Notes under the pieces: generated by a model | The model's input: the letters and a program-made list of their open reading frames with translations, nothing else | Told to the model about the DNA's origin: nothing | The model's database searches: none | Part shown: positions 7,960 through 16,111 of the stretch, one piece after another | Layout: the number at the start of each line of letters is the position of its first letter | How positions within the stretch are numbered: the stretch's first letter is position 1 | Source of the DNA: Silvibacterium sp. | Lineage (GTDB): Bacteria > Acidobacteriota > Terriglobia > Terriglobales > Acidobacteriaceae | Direction of reading: 5' to 3' | DNA: 63,572 bases | NCBI GenBank assembly: GCA_019234945.1 | Contig: JAFAKX010000136.1 | Coordinates: forward strand, 1-63,572 | Translations under genes and position numbers: made by a program

Positions 7960-9135
7960 TCAGCCGACAACCGTGAGAGTATCCTGCTTCTCGTACCACG
8001 GAGGCAGGAGCTTCACCAGCACCCACAGGAAGAACAACGGAAGTAGACTGAGCAGCACCGTCATGAGCAATCCTTCGCGCGTGATGAGACCCATCTTGTA
8101 GGTCGTGTATCCGAGGAAGCTCTTCGAAAACAGCTGCCCGCCAATCACGACATTCCACCGCATGGCGAAAATGCCAATCAGGGTGAGGCATCCTGCAATT
8201 GCGTAGATTCTCTTGCGGGCAAGGTCCGGCAACTTCACCACCTGCGTGAGCCCGAGCAGTGCGATCGGAGCCAGTGTGCCGGCAAATATCTGCAGAACTA
8301 TCTGTGAGAAGAAGAGTTTGGTGTGGATCATGAAGTCCAGGCTGCGAAACGATTCATCCGCCTCGTAAATACGGTGTACCAGGTCGAGCATCTCGAGGCT
8401 GAAATCGATGATGAAGATGTAGAGCAGGTAGCGCGCTACAGTATCGACGCAGCGCACGTCGATGGCCTGGCGGCGCAGACCCGCCGCCAGCATGTAGAGC
8501 AGCATCACGGCAGCGATGCCGGACACCATAGCCGAAAAGATGAACACCACCGGCATCAGGGGCGACGACCACCACGGATTTGCTTTGATGGATCCGAAGA
8601 TGAAGCCGACATATCCATGCAGAAGAAACGCCGACGGGATGCCGATGAGGGTGATCAGCCATCCGACGCGGTCATCGATCTCAAGAGCGCGAGCGCTGAT
8701 GTTGCTTGACCCCAGCGTCATCACGCAGTAGGCCCAGCGCCTCCAGCCGGTGACTGATTGCGACATGACCACGATGTCACGCCGATAGTCGAGCCAGATT
8801 TCCGCCACCAGAACGGCCATGAGATACCAGAGATAGATGAAGCCGAACATGGCCATTGCCGAGGTGCGATGAGGCGTGAGGTACATCTCGTAAGAGCGCT
8901 CGGGGTGGCCTAGATGCAGTTGCAGAGGCAGAGGCGCAACCAGAAGGAAAGCCAGGGCCGTCAGCATTGCCAGCCGGTAGGTCGGCCGCACAGCTTCAAC
9001 GTGGAAGATGCGCACCAGGGACGCAAGAATGAACGCGCCGGCGACGAGCCCTGTCACGAAGGGGTACAGAACGATCAGCACGCTCCATTGCAGCTGCACT
9101 TCGTTCGGATACATGAAGCCGTCGACGCCCTGCAT
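7960..9135 (-). CDS. NrfD/PsrC-type integral membrane quinone-interacting subunit
   Basis: 391 residues from the ATG at 9135, which has GAGAGGTG in front; an upstream in-frame start at 9162 would overlap the preceding gene and has no better site. Multiple hydrophobic helices (at least eight) are visible, e.g. WSVLIVLYPFVTGLVAGAFIL, GFIYLWYLMAVLV and LLYMLAAGL. Overall pattern is that of NrfD/PsrC membrane anchors that exchange electrons with the quinone pool. It follows the four-cluster ferredoxin gene by 10 bases and the tetraheme cytochrome gene, forming a membrane module. No heme or metal ligands are expected in this family. Family call firm; partner and direction of electron flow unknown. 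Confidence 0.85.
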   Translation of the reverse strand: MQGVDGFMYPNEVQLQWSVLIVLYPFVTGLVAGAFILASLVRIFHVEAVRPTYRLAMLTALAFLLVAPLPLQLHLGHPERSYEMYLTPHRTSAMAMFGFIYLWYLMAVLVAEIWLDYRRDIVVMSQSVTGWRRWAYCVMTLGSSNISARALEIDDRVGWLITLIGIPSAFLLHGYVGFIFGSIKANPWWSSPLMPVVFIFSAMVSGIAAVMLLYMLAAGLRRQAIDVRCVDTVARYLLYIFIIDFSLEMLDLVHRIYEADESFRSLDFMIHTKLFFSQIVLQIFAGTLAPIALLGLTQVVKLPDLARKRIYAIAGCLTLIGIFAMRWNVVIGGQLFSKSFLGYTTYKMGLITREGLLMTVLLSLLPLFFLWVLVKLLPPWYEKQDTLTVVG

Positions 9136-9145
9136 GGCACACCTC

Positions 9146-9877
9146 TCATCGCACCGAGCCATCGAGTTCGTTGTAGAAAGCCTTCGCGCCGGTGGCCATC
9201 TGAGGCTTCAGCACCTGCACCGCATGCGTTTTCAGGAATGCATGAATCGGATCGTTGGGATTCTTGAGATCGACAAGCTGCCGCGCACCCGTGGGGCACG
9301 CCTCACAGCACGCCGTTGTAAGACCCTTGGTGATGCGGTGGTAGCAAAGTGTGCATTTGTCTGCGACCCGCTTCTGCGGATGAATGTACCGGCTCCCGTA
9401 GGGGCAGGCCTGAACGCAGTAAGCACAGCCCAGACAATACTTCTGGTCGACCAGGACAACCCCGTCCGGGCTGATAAAGGTCGCTCCGACAGGGCATACC
9501 TGCGTGCAGGGCGACTCGGCGCAGTGGTTGCACATCTTCGGAACGAAGAAGTATTTGCCCTTGTCTTCCTTCGCGACGGGGAATCCGTGCTTGCCGCCGT
9601 CGGGCGAGATGACCTCAGGGTTTGCGAGATTCGAGTCGGTAACGTGATACCGCTCGATCCACGTCCGAAAGTATCCGTCGGGCACATCATTCTCGGCCTG
9701 GCAGGCACGCACGCAATTGCCACAACCAATGCACTTCGGGATATCGATCAGCATGCCCCACCAGTGCTCGCTCAGGTTGTAATTCGGCGACGATTCCGGA
9801 GTGCCGGCCAGGATCGATTCCCAGGCGACGGCCGCGGCCGGAAGCAGAATCAGCATCTGACGCCGTGTGATATTCAT
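9146..9877 (-). CDS. Tat-exported ferredoxin with four [4Fe-4S] motifs (NrfC/PsrB-like)
   Basis: 243 residues from the ATG at 9877, behind a perfect GGAGGT site. The N-terminus NITRRQMLILLPAAAVAW is a Tat-type signal or anchor (twin Arg, hydrophobic stretch). Four cysteine clusters follow in the DmsB/NrfC order: CIGCGNCVRAC, CNHCAESPCTQVCP, CLGCAYCVQACP and CTLCYH...CCEACP. It would relay electrons on the outer face of the membrane between the tetraheme cytochrome and NrfD. Its start overlaps the cytochrome stop (ATGA-type), and NrfD follows 10 bases on. Catalytic partner not present nearby. Confidence 0.9.
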   Translation of the reverse strand: MNITRRQMLILLPAAAVAWESILAGTPESSPNYNLSEHWWGMLIDIPKCIGCGNCVRACQAENDVPDGYFRTWIERYHVTDSNLANPEVISPDGGKHGFPVAKEDKGKYFFVPKMCNHCAESPCTQVCPVGATFISPDGVVLVDQKYCLGCAYCVQACPYGSRYIHPQKRVADKCTLCYHRITKGLTTACCEACPTGARQLVDLKNPNDPIHAFLKTHAVQVLKPQMATGAKAFYNELDGSVR

Positions 9878-10344
9878 TGCGCACCTCCTGCCGCGATGGC
9901 CGGGCTGTGCGCCTGATGGCAGGTCTCGCACGCAACGCCGTTCGCATGACTCTCAGTTTCGACCTGCGGGAAGCCCTTTGGCTTTGCAGCGCTGGCTTCG
10001 TGGCACTGACCGCACAGTTGCGCCGTGTTCAACTTTGCAGGCTGAATGGAAGGATCGTCGGCGTGGGAAGCCAGCGGGCCGTGACAGGCTTCACAGTTAA
10101 CCGAAACGTGCTTACCTGCAGTCTTTTTCTCAGCTATATCTGAATGACATGTTTCGCAGGTCTGGTGGCCGGCGAAGTGAACCGGCTTCGCCGCGATCTC
10201 GGTCAGAGCTGCTCCGCGATAGTGCCCGTACTGTCCGAAGGTGTGCGGCACGAGCCAACCGCGTATGGCAAGAAATATCAGGACGGCGGCGACGAAAATC
10301 CCTGCGAAGCGAAAGAGGTGTCCGGTATCGCGAAAGTTTGGCAT
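9874..10344 (-). CDS. Membrane-anchored tetraheme c-type cytochrome
   Basis: 156 residues from the ATG at 10344 with GGAGGG in front. One N-terminal transmembrane helix (about residues 10-28, FAGIFVAAVLIFLAIRGWL) anchors an outside-facing domain with four CxxCH heme sites: CETCH, CEACH, CGQCH and CETCH. Extra histidines (HFAGH, KHVS, SHADD, ESHANG) can be distal ligands, as in NapC/NrfH-like or cytochrome c3-like folds. First gene of the cytochrome-ferredoxin-NrfD unit, probably co-transcribed. Likely electron carrier between the quinone pool and an unknown partner; the exact complex is not recognised. Confidence 0.85.
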   Translation of the reverse strand: MPNFRDTGHLFRFAGIFVAAVLIFLAIRGWLVPHTFGQYGHYRGAALTEIAAKPVHFAGHQTCETCHSDIAEKKTAGKHVSVNCEACHGPLASHADDPSIQPAKLNTAQLCGQCHEASAAKPKGFPQVETESHANGVACETCHQAHSPAIAAGGAQ

Positions 10345-10465
10345 CGACCCTCCCTCCCGTTGCAATCAGAAGGAGGCGCAACAGCCTGAGCTGAAGAGTC
10401 GCGAGCATGCTAAGAAAAATCAGGCACGCAAGGCTGTGACCCAGGTCACAACAGAACGGCCGGTT

Positions 10466-10735
10466 TCACTTCGCATGAATCACTTGCAGGCGGAAGGAAT
10501 AGCCGAGGCCGATCTGGCAGTTGAGTTTCCACGGGTCAGCGCGCGAAACCGCATCCTGTTGTCGTTCGGGGGAAGCAGCAGTTTCACCGACGCCCAGAGG
10601 ATCGAAACGGTTACTCGCGGGTATCCGAAGAGATACCGAAAACGAGCTGCGGCGCTGAGCAGGTCCAATCGAGGTTGCAAGCGTGATTCGTATCTGATTG
10701 CAAACACAGGAGTGAAATCGCGGCGGGAAGTCTTC
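10466..10735 (-). pseudogene. Remnant of an outer-membrane MetA-like gene (C-terminal fragment)
   Basis: An open minus-strand frame of 89 codons without a start, bounded by a TAA at 10736-10738, ends in QIGLGYSFRLQVIHAK. These 16 residues are identical to the last 16 of the intact beta-barrel gene at 11422-12228, and the DNA is almost identical over about 50 bases (10470-10513 vs 11424-11467). Upstream the match fades, with apparent insertions and deletions. It is best read as a decaying duplicate tail, or as a recombination scar of the intact gene. Confidence 0.6.
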
Positions 10736-10752
10736 TTAGCCGATGCGCAGGT

Positions 10753-10768
10753 TTGGCACGGGGTTTGC
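10753..10768 (+). promoter_or_regulatory. Candidate sigma-54 (RpoN) promoter
   Basis: TTGGCACG (10753-10760), four bases, then TTGC (10765-10768) matches the -24/-12 consensus YTGGCACG-N4-TTGC exactly. Transcription would begin near 10780 and read into the small secreted protein gene at 10903. A matching upstream enhancer-binding site was not identified. Confidence 0.6.
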
Positions 10769-10902
10769 CATATCAGGAGCACAGCAGGCAGCGACCAAAA
10801 CCTACGGAAGCAGGCCGGCAAATTCCAGTTCGGGCTCCACTGCAAAAGGGGTCCAAAGACGGGACGCTCTCAAACGAGAGTTGTCTTGAGAGGAGAACAG
10901 CC

Positions 10903-11340
10903 ATGAAACGGATTACCGCTATCGCAGTCTTCGCCCTGGCATCCCTCGTCACCGCCGGCAGCGCAGTGGCGCAAGGACACGCCGTGAAAGCAACCGTCCC
11001 ATTCGATTTTGCAGTAGGCAACTCACATCTTCCAGCCGGCACTTACACGATCAGTTCGGCGGACGATCGCAGTTCGACCGAATTAGTGATTCGGAGCGAT
11101 TCAGGCAAGGTCGCCATTTTGACCACCGCTTATGCCGACGGGAAGCAGTCGAACACCGGCAAACTGGTTTTCGACAAGTACGGTGATCAGTACTTCATGC
11201 GTGAGATTCTCTGCTCGAACGCCGATATGGACCTGGCGCTTCCGGTTTCCAAGGCGGAGAAGAAGGTTCAGCAGCAGCAAGCGAGCGTGCAAAACAGCAA
11301 CAAGGATCAGGTTCTTGTCGCCCTCAACGAGGTTCGATAA
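10903..11340 (+). CDS. Small secreted protein, Acidobacteria-type paralog family
   Basis: 145 residues from an ATG behind AGAGGAGA. A Sec signal peptide (MKRITAIAVFALASLVTAGSAVA, cleavage after AQG or AVA) precedes a single domain with VPFDFAVGN, LPAGTYTI, KLVFDKYGDQYFMREI and a Gln-rich, charged tail. The same signatures are in the protein at 17847-18239, so the two are paralogs. I recognise the family as common in Terriglobia but know no function; the periplasmic, beta-rich, non-enzymatic look suggests a structural or stress role. A sigma-54-like promoter lies upstream and a strong terminator downstream, so it is a single-gene unit. Confidence 0.85.
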   Translation: MKRITAIAVFALASLVTAGSAVAQGHAVKATVPFDFAVGNSHLPAGTYTISSADDRSSTELVIRSDSGKVAILTTAYADGKQSNTGKLVFDKYGDQYFMREILCSNADMDLALPVSKAEKKVQQQQASVQNSNKDQVLVALNEVR

Positions 11341-11361
11341 CGAGAACCCAACCCTGTTTAG

Positions 11362-11397
11362 AAAAGCCCGGAGACCGAAATCTCCGGGCTTTTCTTT
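11362..11397. terminator. Bidirectional Rho-independent terminator
   Basis: AAAAGCCCGGAGA (11362-11374), loop CCGAAA, TCTCCGGGCTTTT (11381-11393): a perfect 13-base stem with A and T tracts on both sides. It lies between the convergent genes at 10903-11340 and 11422-12228 and can serve both. Confidence 0.92.
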
Positions 11398-11421
11398 GTG
11401 GATAAAGTTGACCCGGCTCAC

Positions 11422-12228
11422 TCACTTCGCATGGATCACCTGCAGGCGGAAGGAATAGCCCAAGCCGATCTGGTAATCCGGAGTCGCGGCCGAAAGCCCG
11501 AAGATCACGTGAAAATCGAGCTGCTGGTGCGGCGAAAGCTTGTATGCCATGCCTGTATTGATGACGTTTTGCGGGCCTCCGCGCTCGGGAAACGAGCCGG
11601 AGTATTCGACGTAGGCATCCCATGGCGCCGTGAGCTGGCGATCGAAGTACATGCTGGCCTGTCCGGTCCGATTGCGCCGGCCCGACTGCGTGGGCCATGC
11701 AACAGAGAACATGCCGGCGATTGTCCAGTTTCTGGGCAACCCGCGCGACCACGGCAGCTGCACCGTCGGATCGTAGTCGTGGCTCGAGATGAGATGGGCC
11801 CCGGTTGGCAGGCTGACCGAAGGGATGAGTGAGACGTTGAAGTTGCCAGGCGTCGGTCCGAGCTGCTGTTTGAAGCCCACGCTCATGTCGCCGAATCCGT
11901 TGGTGAATCCCGACCCCGTGTCGTAGTTATAGAAGTAGTCAGGCACTGCGAGGCGCAGTTCCGTCTTGCGCAGAATACCGAAGCGAACGGATGTTTCGGG
12001 AAAATCGGTCGTCTGCTGGCCTCCGTTGCCGGTAACCAGAAAGCCGTTCTCGAACTGAAGACTTCCGCAGGGGACGACGATGCTGGACGCGGTGTTCTGA
12101 GGCCGGTCGGTGGCGATGGTGCTTTGGGCATCTGAGCCGCACTTCTGCGCGCCGGCTTCGTGGGCGAGAACAGCCATTATCGCGATCAAGATCAGCGCAG
12201 ACCCGGAGCGGGGCATGACGAGGATCAT
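11422..12228 (-). CDS. Outer-membrane beta-barrel protein, MetA-like (phenol_MetA_deg family)
   Basis: 268 residues. N-terminal signal peptide (PRSGSALILIAIMAVLAHEAGAQ), then TDRPQNT, SLQFENGFLVT, ETSVRFGILRKTELRLAVPDYF and GFGDMSVGFKQQLGP, alternating aromatic strands and a terminal aromatic strand (IGLGYSFRLQV). TDRP followed by LRxGL.....E and GxGD is characteristic of the MetA-pathway outer-membrane family, which has no firm biochemical role and is often annotated as transporter. Two ATGs, at 12228 and 12216, are possible and neither has a good ribosome site. Its last 16 codons are duplicated at 10466-10513. Confidence 0.75.
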   Translation of the reverse strand: MILVMPRSGSALILIAIMAVLAHEAGAQKCGSDAQSTIATDRPQNTASSIVVPCGSLQFENGFLVTGNGGQQTTDFPETSVRFGILRKTELRLAVPDYFYNYDTGSGFTNGFGDMSVGFKQQLGPTPGNFNVSLIPSVSLPTGAHLISSHDYDPTVQLPWSRGLPRNWTIAGMFSVAWPTQSGRRNRTGQASMYFDRQLTAPWDAYVEYSGSFPERGGPQNVINTGMAYKLSPHQQLDFHVIFGLSAATPDYQIGLGYSFRLQVIHAK

Positions 12229-12331
12229 ACCGTGCCGGCCAGGGGCGATCTTCAGGAGCCGAGGCTATAATCAGGCTGCTTTCGAGAGCTCCGCCAGCGA
12301 ACCTGAAATCAGCGAAAAAAGAAGGTGAACG

Positions 12332-12655
12332 ATGCCCAGAGGCCTGACGATCGTATTTGTCAAGGACTTCGTCAGGAGTCTCTGGATGATGTTTCCACTG
12401 CTGTTCGCTCTGCTGGCGGCGATTATGGCTCTGGGGCAATGGGTGGGCCGGATCGAAACCTGGTCACCTCTGGACAGTCTCTACTGGTCGTTTGTTACCG
12501 CAACTACGCTCGGATACGGAGATTTGCGGCCCTCACATGCGAAATCGAAGGTAATTGCGATCCTGATCACATTTCTGGGGCTGATCCTGACGGGCATCGT
12601 GATCGCGGTCGCGGTGCAGGCGACCAGCCTCGCCCTTTCCCAGGTTCGCCGCTGA
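12332..12655 (+). CDS. Two-helix potassium channel subunit (Ion_trans_2)
   Basis: 107 residues, ATG behind AAGGTG. Two transmembrane helices (about residues 16-36 and 73-96) flank a pore helix and the selectivity filter TTLGYGDLRPS, the hallmark of KcsA-like K+ channels (TVGYGD with Leu for Val). The size fits the minimal pore module that assembles as a tetramer; no cytosolic RCK or nucleotide-binding domain is attached. A TATAAT lies at 12266-12271 but has no good -35. Transcribed alone, away from the MetA-like gene. Confidence 0.85.
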   Translation: MPRGLTIVFVKDFVRSLWMMFPLLFALLAAIMALGQWVGRIETWSPLDSLYWSFVTATTLGYGDLRPSHAKSKVIAILITFLGLILTGIVIAVAVQATSLALSQVRR

Positions 12656-12731
12656 TGTAACGCTTTTAAATAACTGGCAGCGTTTCGGGTGCATCCCAAG
12701 GGATAAGTCTTGGGCAAAGGCGGGCAGCTTC

Positions 12732-14336
12732 GTGAAAGAAACATGGACGACCCCGGAGGCCCCCTCATTCGTGAGGAGGCACCGCAGGCGGCTCCTCCGG
12801 GGGCTGGTTGTGTGTGTGCCCGTGATGATTGTTCTGGTTGCCGGCATTTACATCATTGACCAGCACTGGCCGTATCGATATCGCAACGTGAGGCCCCTGC
12901 TTGAGCAGGTGTTGGCGAGCCGGATCACAGTCAGCGCGTATCATCGGACCTATTTCCCGCATCCGGGATTCGTAGCCAAAGCACTTACACTGCGCCGGAA
13001 CACGGCGCCCGATCTTCCACCAGTGGGATCGACGGAGGACCTTATCGTTCAGGGCAGCTGGCTTGACCTGCTGCTGTTCCGGAGGCGGGTGCGGCTGGTG
13101 GATATCAAGGGGCTGCACGTGGTCATTCCGCCGGTGGGCAGCCGGGCGATGCAGGAGGACTTCCCACCAGGCAGCAGCGGAGACTTTACAGGCCCGGAAA
13201 CGGCAGTCGAGAAACTGGTCATTCACAGCGCTGTGCTCGACCTGATGCGCAAGAATGGCGGCCGCTATACCTATCCAATCCGCAATCTGGTCATGCGCAA
13301 TGTGCAGGAAGGGCAGGCGGCTTCCTACGTGGTTGATATGCAGAATGCGTGGCCTGCGGGGCAAATCCATGCGAGCGGGAGCTTTGGGCCGGTGACTCCG
13401 AAGAATTTGGGAGAGACGCGGCTTTCGGGCAAGTTTACGTTTACGGGCGTGCGTCTGGATCAGATTGGAGAGCTGCACGGGACGCTGACATCGGAGGGCC
13501 GGTTTTCCGGCGCCCTGGCGGCGATAGAGTTGTTTGCCACGGCGTCGACGGGTGATCTGGCGATCGAGGACGGACAGCCGTCGCAGGTAAACGGATCGAT
13601 ACAGTGCACGCTGAATGGCCTTACCGGAAACATGGTCCTTCACCAGATCGAGGTGAAGACCGGCAAGAGCATAGTGACGGCCGCTGGCACAGTAACGGGG
13701 CCGGCGAACATGCCGAAGTCGGCGGATCTCGACCTGAAGGCTACGAAAGCGAGGGCGCAGGACCTGCTGCGACCCTTTCTTCACATCGAGCCGCCGGTTG
13801 CCGGCCCGGTCGCGCTCAAGGCTCATGCACATCTAGCGCCGCAGTCCGACGGAGCGAAGTTTCTTCAGAGGCTGACGATGGATGGAGGCTTCGTTCTGCC
13901 TAATGATCGTGTGACAGATCCTGCAAAGGAAAGCACGCTGACGGCTTTTAGCGAGCGAGCGCAGGGACTCAAGCCCTCAAAGGATGATCCAGCTAAAGCC
14001 GAAACAGATCCGGCGGTCGCGGTTCTCTCGAGCCTGGAGGGACAGGTAAATGTTCGCGATGGAGTGGTCTCGACTGAGCGGCTGACGTTTGCGATGCCGG
14101 GAGCCTCGGCGGATTTGAAGGGCACGTTCGATCTGCGGGACGGCAACGTGCACATGCTCGGCGAGCTGAAGATGGAGTCCGACATCTCGCACGCGACAAC
14201 GGGGTTCAAATCGCTGCTGCTGAAACCGCTGGCGCCATTTTTCAAGAAGAAGCATGCGGGCGTGGTGGTTCCCATTGCCGTGACAGGGGGACCGGGAAAT
14301 TACAAGGTGAATCAGGACCTTCTGCACGACAAGTAG
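12732..14336 (+). CDS. AsmA-like protein, membrane anchored
   Basis: 534 residues from a GTG at 12732. A basic N-terminus (RRHRRRLLRG) precedes one transmembrane helix (VCVPVMIVLVAGIYII, about residues 26-44), then a long beta-rich periplasmic part. Features typical of AsmA/DUF748-like proteins: DLIVQGSWLDLLLFRRRVRLVDIKGLHV, repeated G.F....NLG..L.G.FTF, and a C-terminal segment with FDLRDGNVHMLGELKM, KPLAPFFKK and VPIAVTGGPGNYKV. These proteins are thought to bridge the periplasm and influence phospholipid transport or outer-membrane biogenesis. No operon partners. Family call moderate to good. Confidence 0.75.
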   Translation: MKETWTTPEAPSFVRRHRRRLLRGLVVCVPVMIVLVAGIYIIDQHWPYRYRNVRPLLEQVLASRITVSAYHRTYFPHPGFVAKALTLRRNTAPDLPPVGSTEDLIVQGSWLDLLLFRRRVRLVDIKGLHVVIPPVGSRAMQEDFPPGSSGDFTGPETAVEKLVIHSAVLDLMRKNGGRYTYPIRNLVMRNVQEGQAASYVVDMQNAWPAGQIHASGSFGPVTPKNLGETRLSGKFTFTGVRLDQIGELHGTLTSEGRFSGALAAIELFATASTGDLAIEDGQPSQVNGSIQCTLNGLTGNMVLHQIEVKTGKSIVTAAGTVTGPANMPKSADLDLKATKARAQDLLRPFLHIEPPVAGPVALKAHAHLAPQSDGAKFLQRLTMDGGFVLPNDRVTDPAKESTLTAFSERAQGLKPSKDDPAKAETDPAVAVLSSLEGQVNVRDGVVSTERLTFAMPGASADLKGTFDLRDGNVHMLGELKMESDISHATTGFKSLLLKPLAPFFKKKHAGVVVPIAVTGGPGNYKVNQDLLHDK

Positions 14337-14430
14337 CGGCGTCTCCAATTCCGGGTTGATGCTGTTCTTTGACGGCCACGGCATGACATCGCACCCATTC
14401 CTGGGAAATCCATCAAATAAGAGGAGCTGT

Positions 14431-14631
14431 ATGGCACACGAAGCGCACCGTAAAGCAGCCGAGCATCACGAACATGCCACCAGGGCCCATCACGCCGCAG
14501 CGGAGCACCATGAAAAGGGCAATCACGAGGAAGCCCACGAGCACTCGAGGATCGCCTACGAGCATTCAACAAAAGCTCACGAGCACTCCCATGGGGCTCA
14601 CGAGCAGTCGAGTGAGGCTGTGGCTAAGTAA
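14431..14631 (+). CDS. Small histidine-rich protein
   Basis: 66 residues, ATG behind AAGAGGAG. 17 of 66 residues are His and most of the rest are Ala, Glu, Ser and Lys; heptad-like AEHHEHA, AEHHEKG, AHEHS and AHEHSHG repeats suggest a charged helix. No signal peptide. Such composition suggests metal (Ni, Zn, Cu) binding or pH buffering, but no function is known to me. It has its own ribosome site and terminator, so it is a genuine transcription unit despite its size. Confidence 0.75.
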   Translation: MAHEAHRKAAEHHEHATRAHHAAAEHHEKGNHEEAHEHSRIAYEHSTKAHEHSHGAHEQSSEAVAK

Positions 14632-14639
14632 AGGAGCAC

Positions 14640-14670
14640 GGCCGGGCTCCTCCAGCAGCCCGGCCTTTCT
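14640..14670 (+). terminator. Rho-independent terminator of the His-rich gene
   Basis: GGCCGGGCT (14640-14648) pairs with AGCCCGGCC (14657-14665) over an 8-base loop, followed by TTTCT. It begins 8 bases after the stop. Confidence 0.85.
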
Positions 14671-14707
14671 CACGGCGGCCGACTTACGCTGCCCTTGTCT
14701 TCCTTCT

Positions 14708-16111
14708 CTATACGTCCTGCACGCTCAGCGTGCGCGGATCCCTCACGCGCTGCATCAACGCGGCGGCGATCAGCATGAAGACGCCTCCAGCGATGATGGC
14801 GTAGATGCGGTTGTTATGCAGAAGATGGATCATGATCCATCCGAAGAAGAGAGAGGCTAGGATCTCCGGCGTGACGATGAAGAAGTTGAAGATTCCCATA
14901 TAGACGCCGGTGCGATCGGGCGGCAGCGATGCGGCCAGCACAGCGTACGGCATCGAGAGCGTACTGGCCCAGGCGATGCCGACTCCAACCATCGTGAGCA
15001 GCAGCACGTATTTGTTGTGGATGACCGCGACTGACATGAGCCCGAGCGCGCCGCAGATGAGGCATAGCGTGTGCGTGTGCTTGCGGCCCAGCTTTCTGGC
15101 CAGGCCCGGCAGCGCGAACGAGAAGGCGAAGCATACGGCCGAATAAAGGGCAAAGCAGATTCCGCCCCAGTCGACTCCTGCTTCGTACAGCGGAGACTTC
15201 GGGTCTTCGGCACCGAAGACGTTATGCGCAACGGCGACCGGAAAATAGAGCCACATGCAGAAGAGCCCCAGCCAGGTGAACAACTGCACCGGTCCCAGCT
15301 TGCGCATGGTGTCGGGCATCTCGGAGATGGCGGCAAAAATCTCCTTCACATTCGCCGCGAGGCCGGTCTTCTGCGCTTTGAGAGCCTTGAACGCCTCCAT
15401 GTCTTCGGGCGGATATTCCGGCGTGGTGATGATGGTCCACAGAACAGCGCCGATGAAAGCAGCGGCTCCTATATAGAAGGAAAGCCGCACCGTGCTCGGG
15501 ACGGCGTGGGGGTCTCCTGAGAACTGGTGCATATGGAAGACGTTGGTCAGCAGCCAGGGAAGGGCGGATGCGACAACGGCTCCGAGGCCGATGAACAAGC
15601 TCTGCATGGCGAAGCCGCTGGTGCGCTGGCCTTCGGGAAGAATGTCGGCAACGAAGGCGCGGAAAGGCTCCATGCTCACGTTGATGGAGGCGTCGAGAAT
15701 CCAGAGCATGCATGCGGCCATCCACAACGCGGAGCTGTTCGGCATGAGCAGCAGCATCGTTGAGGCCAGGATCGCGCCGGCGAGGAAATAGGGCCGGCGG
15801 CGGCCGAGGCGTCCCCATGTGCGATCGCTCGCGTGGCCGATGATCGGCTGAATGATCATCCCGGTGAGCGGCGCGGCGAGCCACAGGATGGGAATCTGGT
15901 CGGCGCGGGCTCCAAGATACTCATAGATGGCGCTCATGTTGGCCATCTGCAGGCCCCATCCGAACTGAATGCCGAAGAACCCGAAGCTCATGTTCCATAT
16001 CTGCCAGAAGCTGCGGGTGGGCTTGCGGAAATGCTTTGTGCGCTTCGTCTGCACTTCGGGCGAAATAGCTTCTGCTCTTTCGAGGCCGGGCGCTGTCTGG
16101 GATGGGTTCAT
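14708..16111 (-). CDS. MFS sugar transporter (maltose/sucrose permease type)
   Basis: 467 residues with about 12 hydrophobic helices. The loop between helices 2 and 3 reads IGHASDRTWGRLGRRRPYFLAG, and the N-terminal part has NMSFGFFGIQFGWGLQMAN, both typical of the SLC45/GPH-like family of disaccharide:proton symporters (e.g. MalT/SUT-like). It starts inside the stop of the preceding alpha-amylase-family gene (ATGA, 16108-16111), so the two are translationally coupled and the substrate is probably a maltodextrin or related alpha-glucoside. Inner membrane. Substrate is inferred from context only. Confidence 0.85.
   Translation of the reverse strand: MNPSQTAPGLERAEAISPEVQTKRTKHFRKPTRSFWQIWNMSFGFFGIQFGWGLQMANMSAIYEYLGARADQIPILWLAAPLTGMIIQPIIGHASDRTWGRLGRRRPYFLAGAILASTMLLLMPNSSALWMAACMLWILDASINVSMEPFRAFVADILPEGQRTSGFAMQSLFIGLGAVVASALPWLLTNVFHMHQFSGDPHAVPSTVRLSFYIGAAAFIGAVLWTIITTPEYPPEDMEAFKALKAQKTGLAANVKEIFAAISEMPDTMRKLGPVQLFTWLGLFCMWLYFPVAVAHNVFGAEDPKSPLYEAGVDWGGICFALYSAVCFAFSFALPGLARKLGRKHTHTLCLICGALGLMSVAVIHNKYVLLLTMVGVGIAWASTLSMPYAVLAASLPPDRTGVYMGIFNFFIVTPEILASLFFGWIMIHLLHNNRIYAIIAGGVFMLIAAALMQRVRDPRTLSVQDV

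Larger units (their letters stand above)
10366..10902. other. Intergenic region with a gene remnant and a promoter
   Basis: 537 bases between the divergent cytochrome and small secreted protein genes. It holds a decayed coding fragment on the minus strand (10466-10735), a sigma-54-like promoter (10753-10768) and a 5' leader of about 120 bases ending in the ribosome-binding site AGAGGAGA at 10889-10896. Confidence 0.7.

Noticed and set aside
12266-12271. TATAAT upstream of the K+ channel gene as a promoter
   Set aside because: No recognisable -35 at the right distance (GGGCGA), so not listed as a feature.
12765-13832. 355-codon minus-strand frame opposite the AsmA-like gene
   Set aside because: High-G+C antisense shadow with Arg/His-rich text and no family resemblance; the plus-strand gene has signal anchor and domain motifs.
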